DNA of 64,000 bases from Argyresthia goedartella (GCA_949825045.1 OX463827.1:3928501-3992500), one strand, 5' to 3'; counted from the stretch's first letter, positions 1 through 11,179 are shown. Notes: generated by a model not told the origin, from the letters alone. Made by a program: numbers and translations.

Positions 1-60
1 CAAGGTATTCTAGTGTGGGGCCAGAAGCAACGTATGTGCCTGAATGTAAATGTTTAAGTT
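1..60 (+). repeat. SINE-A 3' tail fragment
   Basis: The window opens inside the 3' half of a tRNA-derived SINE: the segment has the shared tail (TCTAGTGTGGGGCCAGAAGC, then TATGTGCCTG) seen complete at 11907-12109, 58107-58306 and 60373-60582. The tRNA-like head would lie upstream of the window. Confidence 0.7.
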
Positions 61-132
61 AAAAAATAGGTGATAACACCAAGGTTCCTACTGTTTCGGT
101 TTCCGGCTTCACAGACAAGTGTACAAGCTTAA

Positions 133-575
133 AAGTTAGACAATTTTAAAATGGCTTCTATCTACACACGTATCATAAACCTTCTTTACTGCGTCTAAAA
201 ACAGCACGTTAAGACCAGCATAATGTAAAACTATTTGATAAAAACTCATTTCTTATCTGAAAATTTGTACATTATGACCATAATTGTACAAAAATTTGTC
301 AAATTATGACATTCAAATTTCGAACGCCGATGCCTGCCTGCATGCCGCCCCTAGTTTGTCTGTGAAGTTGGTACTACAGAAAAAGTCATACAACTGCAGA
401 GCAATGATCAATGCCACAATGCCGGTCAAACATGCGGTTCCTGAACACATCAAAGAGAGCTTATGATATGTGTGTAGATAAACTAGTGTATGTAACTGTA
501 CGTAATTAGGCATTAAAACTCTCGAGTGATATTATTATGAAACGAGCCGTTAATACCCTCCATTGTATAACTCTA
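133..575 (-). mobile_element. MITE-1 copy 1
   Basis: Non-autonomous element related to copies at 10445, 54309 and 57541. Inner inverted repeats are TATCTACACACGTATCATAA at 159-178 and the complementary TTATGATATGTGTGTAGATA at 461-480. Between them is the shared core with CATTCAAATTTCGAACGCC and the palindromic ACATTATGACCATAAT stretch. The flank to about 575 (AATTAGGCATTAAAACTCTC, CCCTCCATTGTATAA) matches the leading arm of the other copies, so this copy is in reverse. The short open frames inside it are shadows. Confidence 0.7.
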
Positions 576-1329
576 ACAACAACTTATGTTTGTTAAATTA
601 TTACCATTTTAGTTATGAACCGCTAAGCAGGCGCTTCTGTGCTCCCATACAATTCAAATATCGAACACCTTAATAGGATTTCAGATCCATACTCGAGGTT
701 GAACTTCTTCAAACTAAATTGATCCCTGTGTCTAGTAAATGAGGATTTGTATTTCCCTGTCAGGTCAGATATGATTTTTGGTACCAGACACTTTAGTGCG
801 TAAATTATCGGTTCACTAAGAAGTCGGTGGATGCGTGAATGGTGATAACCAAAGCGTATAGAACCACATTACAGTGATAATAACAAATGTACATATACTA
901 GCCATTGACGTTGGAGAGAACGTGAACTAGGGATAGATAATATAGAACTTTAAAATATATGTGGTAACAGAGGAATTCTCTGAATAATCATGTCTCGCAG
1001 AGGAGTGTTGAATTACTGGCTGTAATTCTTACCACCTGGGTCTCTGCCACCCTATTATGTGAAAAGGTGACCGCAATGAATATATGTACAAGCAATAAGA
1101 GCAAGTCTTTCGTCGGTTTGGATTATGACATTAAAACCAAAAGACCCTCTCATCTTTGCAAAACTCACAACTCAAATAATTTAATGCAAGTAGGCAAAAA
1201 TAAAACACAATTATTAGGATTATGGTTTGAGTTTGAAAAAGGAAACTTTCCTTTCAAGGTGTTTCATGGCTAAATCTCGCAAAGGAAAAGAAACCTCCAT
1301 TACCTCTACCAGTGCTTCGGAAGTACGCC
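576..1329. other. no gene recognised
   Basis: AT-rich sequence with only short chance frames. No repeat shared with the rest of the window was recognised. Confidence 0.5.
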
Positions 1330-1880
1330 CGTCAGAGAAGATAGTACCAAGGAGCCCTACTAGTTGTATTTTTTTTTAATTTTCGCCTTTTTTCTGCCAC
1401 AATGCACGATATAAAAAATATAATCTAATGATAATGGTATGGTCATTTTTGCACTTTTTTGATCATAACTTCTGAAGTTATCCAAACAAAAATTAAAATA
1501 ATATATTTTTTATAAAGAGCCCTTTTCAACAATACACTACATAACTAATGACGATGTATTTTTTTTCGTTTTGTTATTTACGACCTCCGCTTTTTGTTGG
1601 CAATATTTTTTTCATATTAGACTTCAGATATGTTGCGGTTATCAGAAAAAGTATTTTTGCAGAAAATTTCAAGGCTCTATATCTCGAGTTCCTGAGAAAA
1701 ATACCTGTGACAGACGGTCGGACGGATGGACACGCAAGTGATCCTACAAGTTATTATTTTTACGCATAGTTTATTATTTTTGATGTAGCGGCAACATAAA
1801 TATACATTCTGTGAAAATGAGAGACAGCTTGCTGACGGACAGCTGGGGCTTTTGGTAATAGGGTTCCCTTTGGCACTGTT
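1330..1880. repeat. GGTTCC-family element, diverged
   Basis: Diverged member of the family best preserved at 12927-13507 and 49415-49818. The recognisable parts are the left-end-like AGTACCAAGGAGCCCTAC, the GACAGACGGTCGGACGGATG run at 1709, and a right-end-like GGTAATAGGGTTCCCTTTGG at 1853. Boundaries are approximate. The 73-codon frame within it is AT-driven and not a gene. Confidence 0.55.
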
Positions 1881-2756
1881 CTAGTCTAAAAGGCGTTGTC
1901 TTGACTCTCTCAACTTCTACTCTCAACTAGGAAGCATCACCATAATACCATCTTCCTCCGTCATCACCGATGGACCCAAGATCGGTAACTCGGCCAGGCC
2001 GGTTCCCACACTAACCGACGAACGTTCAATTATTTGCTTATAGATAACGATCGGAGCTAGGTTATGTCAATGTATGATCTAGAATAATCTAAATTATTCC
2101 TGATTCTGCAGCGTACTAGGCTCTGTTGTTATTGTTTAATGCAAATGTTGCATTATTCAGGTGTCTCGATGTCCCCATTATCTTTTAAATGTAAAGCCAC
2201 TGCCTCTGTACTGTAGCCTGTTTAATTCCTTGTTTAGGTGTTTATGAAACAAATAGGTCATTTAGAAAAGTATAGTCGAATGGCAGTGGTCCAAAACTAA
2301 TGGCGAGCTTTGGGAGAGGCCTAATGCCATAAATCTACTTTAAAAAATTTTGTAGGACATTTTTCAATTTTTTACTCAAAATTTAAATGCAATCGTGTGC
2401 CCACCAATAACCCACTCCAAAAAAAGTTCCGAGTCCCCAGGCTAATAGCTCAACGAAGCCGAAACGAAAGCTTTTCGCAGTTGTACCAGTACGTCCAGCT
2501 TAAAAGCTACCCCTTTTCCGTATAATTTGAGTCCTTATTCCACACTAAATAAGAACGGTGCATTAGTAGAAGCTTACCTTGAATTTCGTCGTACCATCCC
2601 TCTTTCCGCGTGATAGTAGCGACTGCATCGTCCGCAGGCTAAATCAGACGAAAGGTAAGTATGGATATTCGTTCAATGAGGAATCTGATGAATAATGGTG
2701 TCTATTAAAACAGATTGCAGTAAAACAGTTCCGGATCTAACATCAGCCAACCCAAA
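1881..2756. other. unique-looking noncoding DNA
   Basis: No gene, RNA or repeat recognised. Includes a somewhat more GC-balanced patch around 2410-2660. Confidence 0.5.
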
Positions 2757-2895
2757 ATCAGCCACTGTTGGGTGCAGGCCTCCCACATCCATTGCAGCCA
2801 GCGATGGCGTTGATGACATCTGTCTATCTGGCTGGTAAGCCTCCCACCAGACGTCTTGCTGTAATCTGGGTAGCCACTTTGTAACAGCTCCTGTT
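2757..2895 (-). mobile_element. RTE-like LINE 3'-end remnant
   Basis: CACTGTTGGGTGCAGGCCTCC and the following CTGGCTGGTAAGCCTCCCACC align by eye with the 3' end of the RTE-like pseudogene at 55461-55570 (CACTGCTGGGTACAGGCCTC, GGGCTGGTGGTCTGCCC). Same orientation, heavily decayed, no reading frame preserved. Confidence 0.4.
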
Positions 2896-3570
2896 GGTAA
2901 ACTCGAAAAATATCAAATATAATTAATGGTCAATGGTTAAGACTCTTAGATCTTTTTTTAGCTGTCTAGCGATTGTTTCGGCGGCTAGACTCTTATATTT
3001 AGGGGGTCCCCAAGAAGCCTATAGATGACCCTTACACTTAGGGCAGATAAAAATAACCGCTAGGTGGCCCCTGAAAGAAATTAAGTGTCCCCTAAAATAT
3101 AGGGATCGTTGGTGAAATCGGCCATTAGTCCACTAATTACTTCCACCAAAACATAAAAAGCTTGCAGCCCAGGTAAAGTATTCGTGTACTATGTAGTTAT
3201 ATTGTGCTATAACCACACGAAGTGAAACCTATCAATCTCTTATTTCGTAATGACGCTTACTTAACAGCGTCACCACGTTTACAGGCACGTTTTGGTCCTT
3301 CGATAACTTTGAACGCGCACGATTCCTTTGTGTCTGTCCTTTCCTATCATCAGGAAATTCTTTGAGATTTTCGTCATATCGGAAAAGAAAACGGACGTGA
3401 TGATTTGAACATAATAATGGAATCATCTAGTCACGCCTTTTGGTACGAAACTAACGTAGAAATCCTGTGTTTATGCATCAAATATTTTGAGTTTCAGTTC
3501 AAATTTAAGTTTGGTTATTTAAGGCTGACAGATACTTTATCGGATATATAATCAAATGGTATTGTACGGA
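2896..3570. other. noncoding, no gene recognised
   Basis: Contains a loose inverted pair (TATATTTAGGGGG near 2994 and CCCCTAAAATATAGGG near 3089) that could be remains of a small element. The 64-codon reverse frame at 3232-3426 has no recognisable motif. Confidence 0.4.
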
Positions 3571-4735
3571 GTCAATAGTCAATAGTCAATAGTCAAAGTA
3601 CTTTATTACTGTAGATATTTACATATACTTAGCAAACGTCATTTTTTGCCTCTTCTCTACATTGGACCACTGTGGGAGAAGAAGGGCGTAGAAACTCCCA
3701 CAGATTTATTTTTAGATCTCTTTTAAAAATAGGTTGTGCTTAACTAATACAAATATGAAAAATTTAATTGTTATGATTAATAAATAAAGCAGGAATAAAT
3801 AATTACAAAATTATTAACAGCAAAGTCTGTGTTGAGCCAGATTAACCCCATACAGTCCTGTCATTTAAGTAATCTTGAACATTGTAATATCCCTTTTTCG
3901 ACAAAGTTGCTTTAACATGCTTTTTAAATTGCTCAAGTGGCAATTTCAAAATCTCCAGAGGTATCTTATTGTAGTAGAGAATGCACTGACCCTTGAAAGA
4001 ATTGCTAACCTTCGCGAGTCTAAAACGGGGCGCACATAGTCTGTGATTATTTCTTAGGTAAACATTACAGCTATCGCTAAGTTTGGAAAATGTTGTAAGG
4101 TTCTTGCGTACATACATTATATTTTCGAAAATAAATTGACTAGCTACTGTTAGTATGTCAATTTCTTTAAAAAGCTCTCTTAAGGAGTCTGTTCGTTTTA
4201 AATTATAAATTGCTCGAATAGCTCTTTTCTGTAAAATAAAAATAGTTTGAATATCCGCTGCTTTCCCCCACAACAAGATACCATAGGACATCACACTATG
4301 AAAGTAACTAAAATATACTAGCCTAGATGTAGCCACATCCGTGCTTTGTCTGATGTTCCTAACAGCGTAAGCCGCAGAACTTAATTTACCAGCCAATTTA
4401 TCTATGTGGGGTCCCCACTGCAATTTGCTATCAATGGTTATTCCAAGAAACTTCGTATCATTTACTAATTCTAACGTGCTGTTGTCTAACACTAAACTGG
4501 TCTCAACTTGCCTGACATTTGGAAGTGAGAATTTGATACACTTGGTTTTACCAGCGTTTAACAATAAATTATTAACTGTGAACCAATTCAAGGTTAAAGA
4601 CAATACACCATTAACATCATCAAATTCTCCTTTTTGTCTTTCAATTTTGAAGACCAGTGAAGTATCATCAGCAAACAACACTATGTCAGTTAATTTCTCC
4701 ACCATGAAAGGCAGTAGTGACACAGTTACCATCTA
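3571..4735 (-). mobile_element. LINE-A, 5'-truncated non-LTR retrotransposon
   Basis: A 3' portion of a jockey/CR1-like LINE. It holds the last part of a reverse-transcriptase ORF (3842-4732), then a 3' UTR of about 270 bp with TAGTTAAGCACAACCTATTT and CCACAGTGGTCCAATGTAGA, ending in a short repeat of TTGACTA units (3571-3596) rather than poly(A). CR1-group LINEs often end in short tandem repeats. Homology to the LINE stops just upstream of the FADD block, as expected for 5' truncation. Related 3' ends occur at 23874, 26140 and 47690. Confidence 0.8.
3842..4732 (-). pseudogene. reverse transcriptase C-terminal part (LINE-A)
   Basis: Open for 296 codons with no internal stop. Residues 20-23 are FADD, the catalytic motif of the RT palm (box C of non-LTR enzymes), followed by the thumb and C-terminal region of jockey/CR1-type ORF2: NAGKTKCIKFS, FLGITIDSKLQWGPHI, YGILLWG, and near the end YNKIPLEI and FKKHVKATL. 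The usual full ORF2 also has an endonuclease and RT fingers upstream; both are absent, so this cannot be an active enzyme. The Met at residue 1 is not the true start; family homology begins around PFMVEKLTD. The uninterrupted frame suggests a fairly recent insertion. The opposite-strand 110-codon frame at 4404-4736 is a shadow of it. Confidence 0.82.
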
Positions 4736-5397
4736 AATGTAAAGAGGTCATATCAACACCATTATTTCTTTCATCTTCTTCTGGCTATACACGATCATGT
4801 CCGAATAAACCGGTTAGTTGCTGTGTGACAAGGACAGATATATTATCCTTTAGGACCGAAAGAGACAACACTAAAACGTTCGACAGGGACCGCAACAAAA
4901 CATGCTTGCATCGACTCTCACAATCTTACGCTTCCCCTGGGAATTCTTCGAAATTCGCTTCTGATCCATTGAAATAAAGAGGTTTTGGTTTCTAGAAATG
5001 ATGCATCATAAGTTTGTTAGTAGGAGATGTAACAGCTAGTTCCTAGAATATAAGCTTCTATCTATACGCAGACTGAATGTTGAACAATGTCTTTATAAAC
5101 TTAGGAATATTTTATCGTTGATCAGCTGTTGCCTGTTGCTTTATGGGCCGGCTGTCCGACAAAGTTTTGTAGAGTCATCGCCTGCCGTCTTTTTGTAATC
5201 CTTCGTTTTGGTAGTCCACCTTACTGTTGATACGATCCCAATAAATATCAAAATTAGGTGTAGTATTACTGAAATCCCAAGCCTTATTCTAAGCATTTTT
5301 GTTTAAATCCATCAAATCATAAATTTTTATCTTTATACAGCCGTACGGCCATTCTTATTCAATTATACTTCGGAAGTGCTTTAAGATAAACCATAAT
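4736..5397. other. noncoding, no gene recognised
   Basis: An 86-codon forward frame at 4717-4977 has no recognisable family features. The rest is AT-rich without visible repeats. Confidence 0.45.
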
Positions 5398-6034
5398 TAG
5401 GGTTCCGTACCTTTAAAAGGAAAAACGGAACCATTACAGGATGAATTGTGTGTCTGTCCCAGGTGAATAAAAAAATAATAATTCTGAAATAAAGAAGTTT
5501 AAATTTGGTATACCTTGGACCCTTGGACCTAAACATGAACGGTGTAACGTAAGCAAATAGATTTTGAATTTGGAAGGCAATTTTAGGGGGTTAATCAAAA
5601 TTAAAACCACAAATTTTCGAAACTGTCTCGTGTGATGTTTTATGAAAGGGCTTGTTGCGAGCATCTCAATTTCTTTTTTAAAAAACCCGAAATGCTGAGT
5701 TAAAAAATATAAGAAAATAGGAAAAAAAATACCATACCCCCCACCTTATCTTCGAAACTATTGATCCTTTTTTTTTATCAGGTAATATAGGCCTCTATCT
5801 AAGTATTACAGACAAAAATATGTGAAATAATATGGTTTGAATAGGGGGGCAAAAAAAAAGTTTTTTTTTAATTGTATCGTGTGCATAATTCATAAAAGGG
5901 TTTGTTGCGAGGATATCAATTTTTTTTTCACAAACCTGAAATGCTTAGTAAATAAGTTACTAACTAACTAAGTAAGTAAAATATGCAAAAAATACCATCC
6001 ACGTTATCTCCGAAACTACTAGCTCAAAAAAAAA

Positions 6035-7126
6035 TGCACAAACGATTTCGATATCCTGGTTGAAATTCTAAAATCGCTCAGAGTCTCCTCGCACTCGGCT
6101 CTCTGGTTTGACTCCTACCTGAGAGACCGCCAGCAGCGTATTAAGTCTGAGGAGATCTCAACGAACTGGTGTAATCTTTCCGCGGGTGTTCCGCAGGGTG
6201 GTATCCTTTCTCCTCTTCTCTTCTCAGTATTCATTAACTCCATCTCCGACGTTCTTACTTCTTCTTATCATCTCTACGCAGATGACCTTCAAATATATCG
6301 GCACTTCTCTCTTAGTGATGTAAATCTGACCGTAGAGGCGTTGAATGCTGACCTCGATAACATCAGTAAATGGGCAATTTCATATGGGCTACTTGTCAAC
6401 CCGGCAAAATCTCAAGCCATGATTATGGGTACACGGCACTCAATTAACACAATACAAAATATCCCCGTCGATCCTGTGATGTATGAGGGTACGATAATCA
6501 CCTACAGCGAGAAAGCTAAGAATCTTGGGGTTATATTTGATAACTTGCTGTCCTGGTCGCCCCATGTTTGTGAGGTCAGCAGACGAGTCTTTGCGTCATT
6601 TTACTCCCTACGGAGATTGCAGTACTTCCTGCCGCGGCAGACTAAAATCACCCTTGTTCAGCCCCTTCTACTACCTTTAATAGACTACGCGGATGCTTGT
6701 TGGGTCAGTGCGAACGAAGAACAACTGAATAAACTCGAGCGACTCCAAAACCTTGGGATTCGGTTTGTCTACGGGCTGCGCAAGTACGACCATGTCTCCA
6801 AGTATCGCAAGGAGCTGGGATGGCTTCCGATCCGTCTTCGCCGTGATATGCACATTCTCTCTTATCTATTCAATATTTTGCGAAATCCCCGCTACCCCAC
6901 ATATCTTCGAGAACGTTTTGAGTTTCTTTTCCCCAGGGATAGTAATCGGAGATCCCACACGGTGTCTCTCCTGTCAACTCCTCGGCATAAAACTGCCGCC
7001 TACAAACACTCTTTTAGGTTAAGGGCAATCCGACTGTGGAACGCACTTCCCTGCACTATTAGGGATAGTCCCTCAATTTTCACTTTTAAGAGAAGATTGA
7101 AAGCGTATTTCCTTTCTCTTTCGTAA
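6035..7126 (+). pseudogene. reverse transcriptase, C-terminal two thirds (LINE-B)
   Basis: Open without a stop for 363 codons. In order it shows FDILVEIL (residues 5-12), GVPQGGILSPLLFS (51-64, RT palm motif), YADDLQIY (81-88, catalytic Asp pair), the LVNPAKSQAMIMG thumb region, LGVIFDNLLSWSPHV, PLIDYADACW, and a C-terminus with LWNALPCTIRDSPSIFTFKR that is typical of CR1-group LINEs. The endonuclease domain and N-terminal RT fingers are missing; homology starts abruptly next to an A-run at 6026-6034. No ATG start is meaningful. It is a dead-on-arrival copy, but young enough to have kept its frame. Confidence 0.88.
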
Positions 7127-7441
7127 TTAGTATCATATTTATGTAAGTATATGTATGATATTTTGTAGTTTATATATGTGCATGCTATCTAGTGTAATAT
7201 ATAGTTGAGATATATATATTTTTTATTAGGTATATTTTATTTATATTTTAAAAGTAATTTTCGTACGTATGTATACTGTTTTATTGCGCACTAGGACTGT
7301 CCTTTTTCATAAACACTCCTGTCTTGCCTAGGTTTGCTGGAAGAAATCTCTTTTTAGAGATAAGCTCGCCTTTGCCTATAAAATTTATTGTAACTGTCTG
7401 TGTATCTATGTTTTCTGTGCAATAAAGAATATGAATATGAA
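6035..7441 (+). mobile_element. LINE-B, 5'-truncated CR1-like retrotransposon
   Basis: Contains an intact 3' portion of an RT ORF, a 3' UTR of about 310 bp, the conserved hairpin phrase GCTGGAAGAAATCTCTTTTT / AGAGATAAGCTCGCC (7337-7371), and an AATAAAGAATATGAATATGA end with short GAATAT repeats instead of poly(A). It sits inside the third unit of the 5398-7736 repeat. Nearly the same 3' tail occurs inverted at 8793-9072, and diverged tails occur at 28110, 38985, 50320 and 59545. Confidence 0.85.
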
Positions 7442-7736
7442 AATGACGTGAGTCTTTTACCTATATAATACAGGAAAAATAATGAGAAAAGTATGGTTTA
7501 AATAGGGCAAATCAGAATACAAAAAATACGTTTTTCAAACTGTATTTTATAATACATCTAATGAAAGGGATTATTGCGAGGATCTCCATATAATTTATCA
7601 TAATCATTCAATGTTTAGTTACAAAAATAAGAAGATAGGCAAAAAGACCATTCTAAAATAAAATAAACATACTAAATATAGGTCTTAACTTAAACACTAA
7701 AAATCATGAAAATGTATGGTTTTAATAATTTTAATT

Positions 7737-7998
7737 GACGAGCCGAATGGCCGAGTCGGCAGTGACCCTGCCTACGAAGCTAAGGGTCCCGGGTTCGAGT
7801 CCCGGTGGGGTCAAATATTTGTTTGATGAGAACGGATGTTTGTACCCTAGTCATGGTTGTTTATCTATCTAAGTATAATATTTATCTATATAAGTATGTG
7901 TATCGTTGTCTAGTACCCAAGATACAGGGAATCCTAGTTTGGGACTAGATCAATGTGTGTAAATAGTGTCCAAGGTAGTATTATTATAGTATTATTAA
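7737..7998 (+). repeat. SINE-B, full copy
   Basis: The tRNA-derived head has an A-box-like TGGCCGAGTCGG and a B box GGTTCGAGTCC (within CCCGGGTTCGAGTCCCGG). The body (CAAATATTTGTTTGATGAG, ACCCTAGTCATGGTTG, AAGATACAGGGAATCCTAG) follows, ending in a TTATTATAGTATTATTAA tail. Near-identical copies lie at 11479 and 62597. The head could promote RNA polymerase III transcription; it does not fold as a normal tRNA gene. Confidence 0.85.
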
Positions 7999-8165
7999 TA
8001 TGGGGGCATAATTTTTTTCCATACAACATATGTATGAAATGACAGTTGCCGCACCAATAACTTTGTAAACATCATTTGGCTATCTAAACACAGGAAAATT
8101 GAAAACACCTTATCTGCAAGCAAGAAACCTCTTGCGCGAGTCCGTCTCGCACTTGACCTTTTATT
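7999..8165. repeat. GGTTCC-family right-end fragment
   Basis: TATGGGGGCATAA, CCATACAACATATG and the terminal phrase GAGTCCGTCTCGCACTTGACC resemble the right end of the element at 53064-53340 (CCGACTCGCACTTGACC). The left end is not visible. Confidence 0.4.
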
Positions 8166-8792
8166 TTTCTTTTAATTTTAGTTGCAACACTAGTGATGAC
8201 ATTTCCTTTGTAAACTGCTAAATGTAGCCTTGAATATGTTTGTTAATATAATTACTTCTTGCGTAGTTTAGTTAGTGCATGTGATTAAGTTATTTAGTAT
8301 AATATTTACTTAAGATATCGTCGTGTACTTGATGACACTTTAACATCGTTCGATTCTGTTATTGTTTTATTTCTGGGGAAAATTTATCAGATTTTGTATT
8401 TGTATTGGTTTCGATAAGCATTTACATACTAGGTATTACATTTAAGCATTTACATATAGGTTTCATATATACTTCAAAATTAATTTGTTTACGTATCACG
8501 TTCATTTTCAGGAAAGAAAAGGAAGATGGATGTTTCAAATAAATGGCTGATTTTATTAGTCAATCTTTAGCTAATTATTTGCAAACAAGTGTCAGCGCAA
8601 AAGACCATATGTCTTTTATTTCAAAGTCTTCCGGCTCCTGATTGAATAGCACGATATTTCTCTTATTGACCGAGCGAAGCTTCCAGTTCGAGATTGGCAA
8701 ATAATTCCTTTGTTCGTCCGTCTTTTTTTGCCTACAGGTAGCATTTTTCAACCGATTTTGACGAAAATTAGCATAAAAGTTCCTTGATTTAT
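8166..8792. other. noncoding, no gene recognised
   Basis: AT-rich sequence. The 79-codon reverse frame at 8575-8814 runs into the neighbouring LINE tail and is not a gene. Confidence 0.5.
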
Positions 8793-9072
8793 TATTCATA
8801 TTATTCATATTCATATTCTTTATTGCACAGAAAACATAGATACACAGACAGTTACAATAAATTTTATAGGCAAAGGCGAGCTTATCTCTAAAAAGAGATT
8901 TCTTCCAGCAAACCTAGGCAAGACAGGAGTGTTTGTGAAAAAGGACAGTCCTAGTGCGCAATAAAACAGTATACATACGTACGAAAATTACTTTTAAAAT
9001 ATAAATAAAATATACCTAATAAAATATATATATATATATCTCAACTATATAATACACTAGATAGCATGCATA
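8793..9072 (-). mobile_element. LINE-B 3' tail only, inverted
   Basis: Reverse complement matches 7178-7440 almost base for base by eye. It includes the GAATAT-type terminal repeat (8793-8817), the AAGGCGAGCTTATCTCT hairpin phrase (8873-8895) and the TA-rich ATATATATATATCTCAAC stretch. Only the 3' UTR was inserted. Confidence 0.85.
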
Positions 9073-10290
9073 GATATTAAATTTTTTAGCCAGACGCGAT
9101 TTTTGATTAGGGGGGAAATAGTGGGGAAAAAGGAAGAAGATTGCTGTACCGTTATTTATCGACGGATTTCAATCAAATTTGAGCAGCACACTAAAAACTT
9201 CTTTCTACCCAAGATGTTACAAAAAAAAACCAAAAGGGGGGAGTGGAGCGGGAAGGACCCCCGTTTTTATGTTCAACATCCTGTAACTATGTTGTTAATA
9301 AAGCTTGACACCTGCATTTTCTTAAACTATCAGGCCATAGTTTATACAAGCAAATTCCTAAAATTCAGTCAATTTGAACCAATAGATTGGAAAAGACAAC
9401 AGTTCAAATTTCCGTCATTTTATGACTGACTCATAATCTTTCATCAGAATTCTAATAGTACTCTACAAGCTTGAAATTTTAAACAAGCGAGGTCTACTGT
9501 TCTCACAGTTATAACTATGTAATAATATCACTTTTAAATGTCAAACCGACTCGACATATCAAAATAAATGCGTCCAATCACAAGTTACTGCAACAAGGCA
9601 TTACGCGCAAAAAGGGTGTTTTCGTTCAAAACAAAATCAATCGAAAAAAAGGGATACATCTCTAATAGGTATCCTTATTATACACGTCACAGCTTCTTCC
9701 AACGTGCAACCGAAGGGAGACCCAATGCATATACCCTCTTTCCATCCATTACCAACTTTATCATCTATTCTATTGCGTACATTATTGCATGATGTATTCC
9801 TTTTTCAATGTTCACTTAAGCCGTATCACAATACCTACCTTATCGTAACAGGTTTGGGTGTTTTATTGCCTGTGGATGTATGTAGTATAAGTTTTTTCGT
9901 CCACCCTTATTTCTGGGTGACATGGAATGGTCGATGGGATTCTATCAGCAGTTTTGGATTTGTTGGACCATCGTTTTCTGTCTGCGAAATGTGAAGTAAT
10001 TTTTCGTGTATTGCTATTGCTACCTCTTTTGTTGCTGTCCTATGTTTCATACTCGAACGGGGACCCTACATCATGAGATAGTAACCTTCGAGACAAATTG
10101 ATGTATTGACCCACATCTGTTTCCATTAGCGAATGGCATATGTATGATATTCTATTCCTACGCTGGCTCCGGAATTCTCGGTTGATACTTGGAAAATCTA
10201 TTCATTTCAAATATGTGTTCTGACAAATAATAACGTTTCTATCATTTCTATCTTACCTTTACAACTGTTAAGCATTAGAGACTGAAAATA
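9073..10290. other. noncoding, two unsupported ORFs
   Basis: Forward frames of 108 codons (9103-9429) and 96 codons (9704-9994) have no recognisable domain, signal peptide or splice context. A repeat origin for 9085-9430 is possible but no second copy exists in this window. Confidence 0.45.
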
Positions 10291-10444
10291 TAAAATAAAC
10301 ATTGCTTCACATCACACCTTTTCGGGGTGACAGAGGAGTCAGTGTTATTCAATACTATATTTTGCGTCTAAGGGGCTAGCTAATCGACAGCTATAGCTAG
10401 AAAGACACAAATTCTGTAAGAAAGAAAGTTACTTACCAATAGTA
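10291..10444 (+). repeat. direct repeat, left copy (154 bp)
   Basis: Near-identical to 10821-10979, offset 530 bp. Shared landmarks are AAAATAAAC(A/G)TTGCTTCAC, TTTTGCGTCTAAGGGGCTAG and AAGTTACTTACCAATAGTA. A handful of substitutions and a 5-bp indel separate the copies. MITE-1 copy 2 lies exactly between them. Confidence 0.9.
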
Positions 10445-10823
10445 TAGTAGTTTATGTGACTGCTACATAATGCACAATTATGTACAGTTACATACACTAG
10501 TTTATCTACACACATATCATAAACTCTGTTTGATGTGTTCAGAAACCGCATGTTCGACCGGCATGGTGGCATTGATCATTGCTCTGCAGTTGTTCAGCTT
10601 GTTCAGTAGTACCAACTTCACAAACAAACTAGAGGCGGCACGCAGTGGGCGTCGGCGTTCGAAATTTTAATGTCATAATTTGACAAAGTTTGGTACATTA
10701 TGGTCATAATGTATCAGTATTCAGATAAGAAATAATTTTTTACCAAGAAGTTTATCATTACGCTGGTCGTAACGTGTGGTTTTTGGATGCAGTAAAAAGA
10801 GTTTATGATACGTGTGTAGATAA
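10445..10823 (+). mobile_element. MITE-1 copy 2
   Basis: Starts TAGTAGTTTATGTGACTGC, has inner inverted repeats TTTATCTACACACATATCAT (about 10500) and TTATGATACGTGTGTAGATA (10803-10822), and the internal palindrome around ACATTATGGTCATAATGT. No coding capacity. This copy lacks the TGGAGGGCATTAA(T)ACTCGAG segment present in the copies at 54 and 57.5 kb. Confidence 0.75.
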
Positions 10824-10979
10824 AATAAACGTTGCTTCACATCACACCTTTTCCGGGTGACAGAGCCAGTTAGTCAGTGTTATTCAATACAATATTTTGC
10901 GTCTAAGGGGCTAGCTAATCGACTGCTATAGCTAGCAAGACACAAATTCTGTAAGAAAGAAAGTTACTTACCAATAGTA
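10821..10979 (+). repeat. direct repeat, right copy (159 bp)
   Basis: Partner of 10291-10444. Carries a 5-bp insertion (CAGAGCCAGTTAGTCAG versus CAGAGGAGTCAG) and scattered substitutions. Confidence 0.9.
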
Positions 10980-11179
10980 GCCTTATGTGCTTCGAGTCAT
11001 CATAATGATATTATAATGAATCACGGTCCACATTGCACAGTAGGTCAAGGTGGGTGATGAATTGATTAGAATGACGCATCATCACCGGAGACCCTTCCCG
11101 AAATGCTATACTATACTAAACAATAAGGAAACACTCACGTTAATAGTGTGAGTAGCAGATTATTTGACTTGTACCGGCC

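Larger units (their letters stand above)
5398..7736. repeat. GGTTCC-family element with three ~255-bp units, split by a LINE
   Basis: Starts with AGGGTTCCGTACC (5399). Three diverged units follow, each marked by a GGG.TT.TTGCGAG phrase: GGGCTTGTTGCGAGCATCTC near 5646, GGGTTTGTTGCGAGGATATC near 5898, GGGATTATTGCGAGGATCTC near 7568. Shared companion phrases are CC(G)AAATGCT(G/T)AGT, TTATCT(T/C)CGAAACTA and ATGGTTT(G/A)AATAGGG. The third unit is interrupted by the LINE at 6035-7441; removing it restores a spacing of about 254 then 259 bp. Confidence 0.6.

Noticed and set aside
2938..3130. Small TIR element suggested by TATATTTAGGGGG / CCCCTAAAATATAGGG
   Set aside because: Arms are short and imperfect, no target duplication and no second copy in the window.
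9103..9429. 108-codon ORF as a gene
   Set aside because: No domain, no splice or promoter context, low-complexity Lys-rich start; no second line of evidence.
10470..10670. Apparent conserved protein (NYVQLHTLVYLHTYHK) found at four places
   Set aside because: The similarity is only that of the MITE-1 DNA; copies are truncated or frameshifted differently and cover its inverted repeat.
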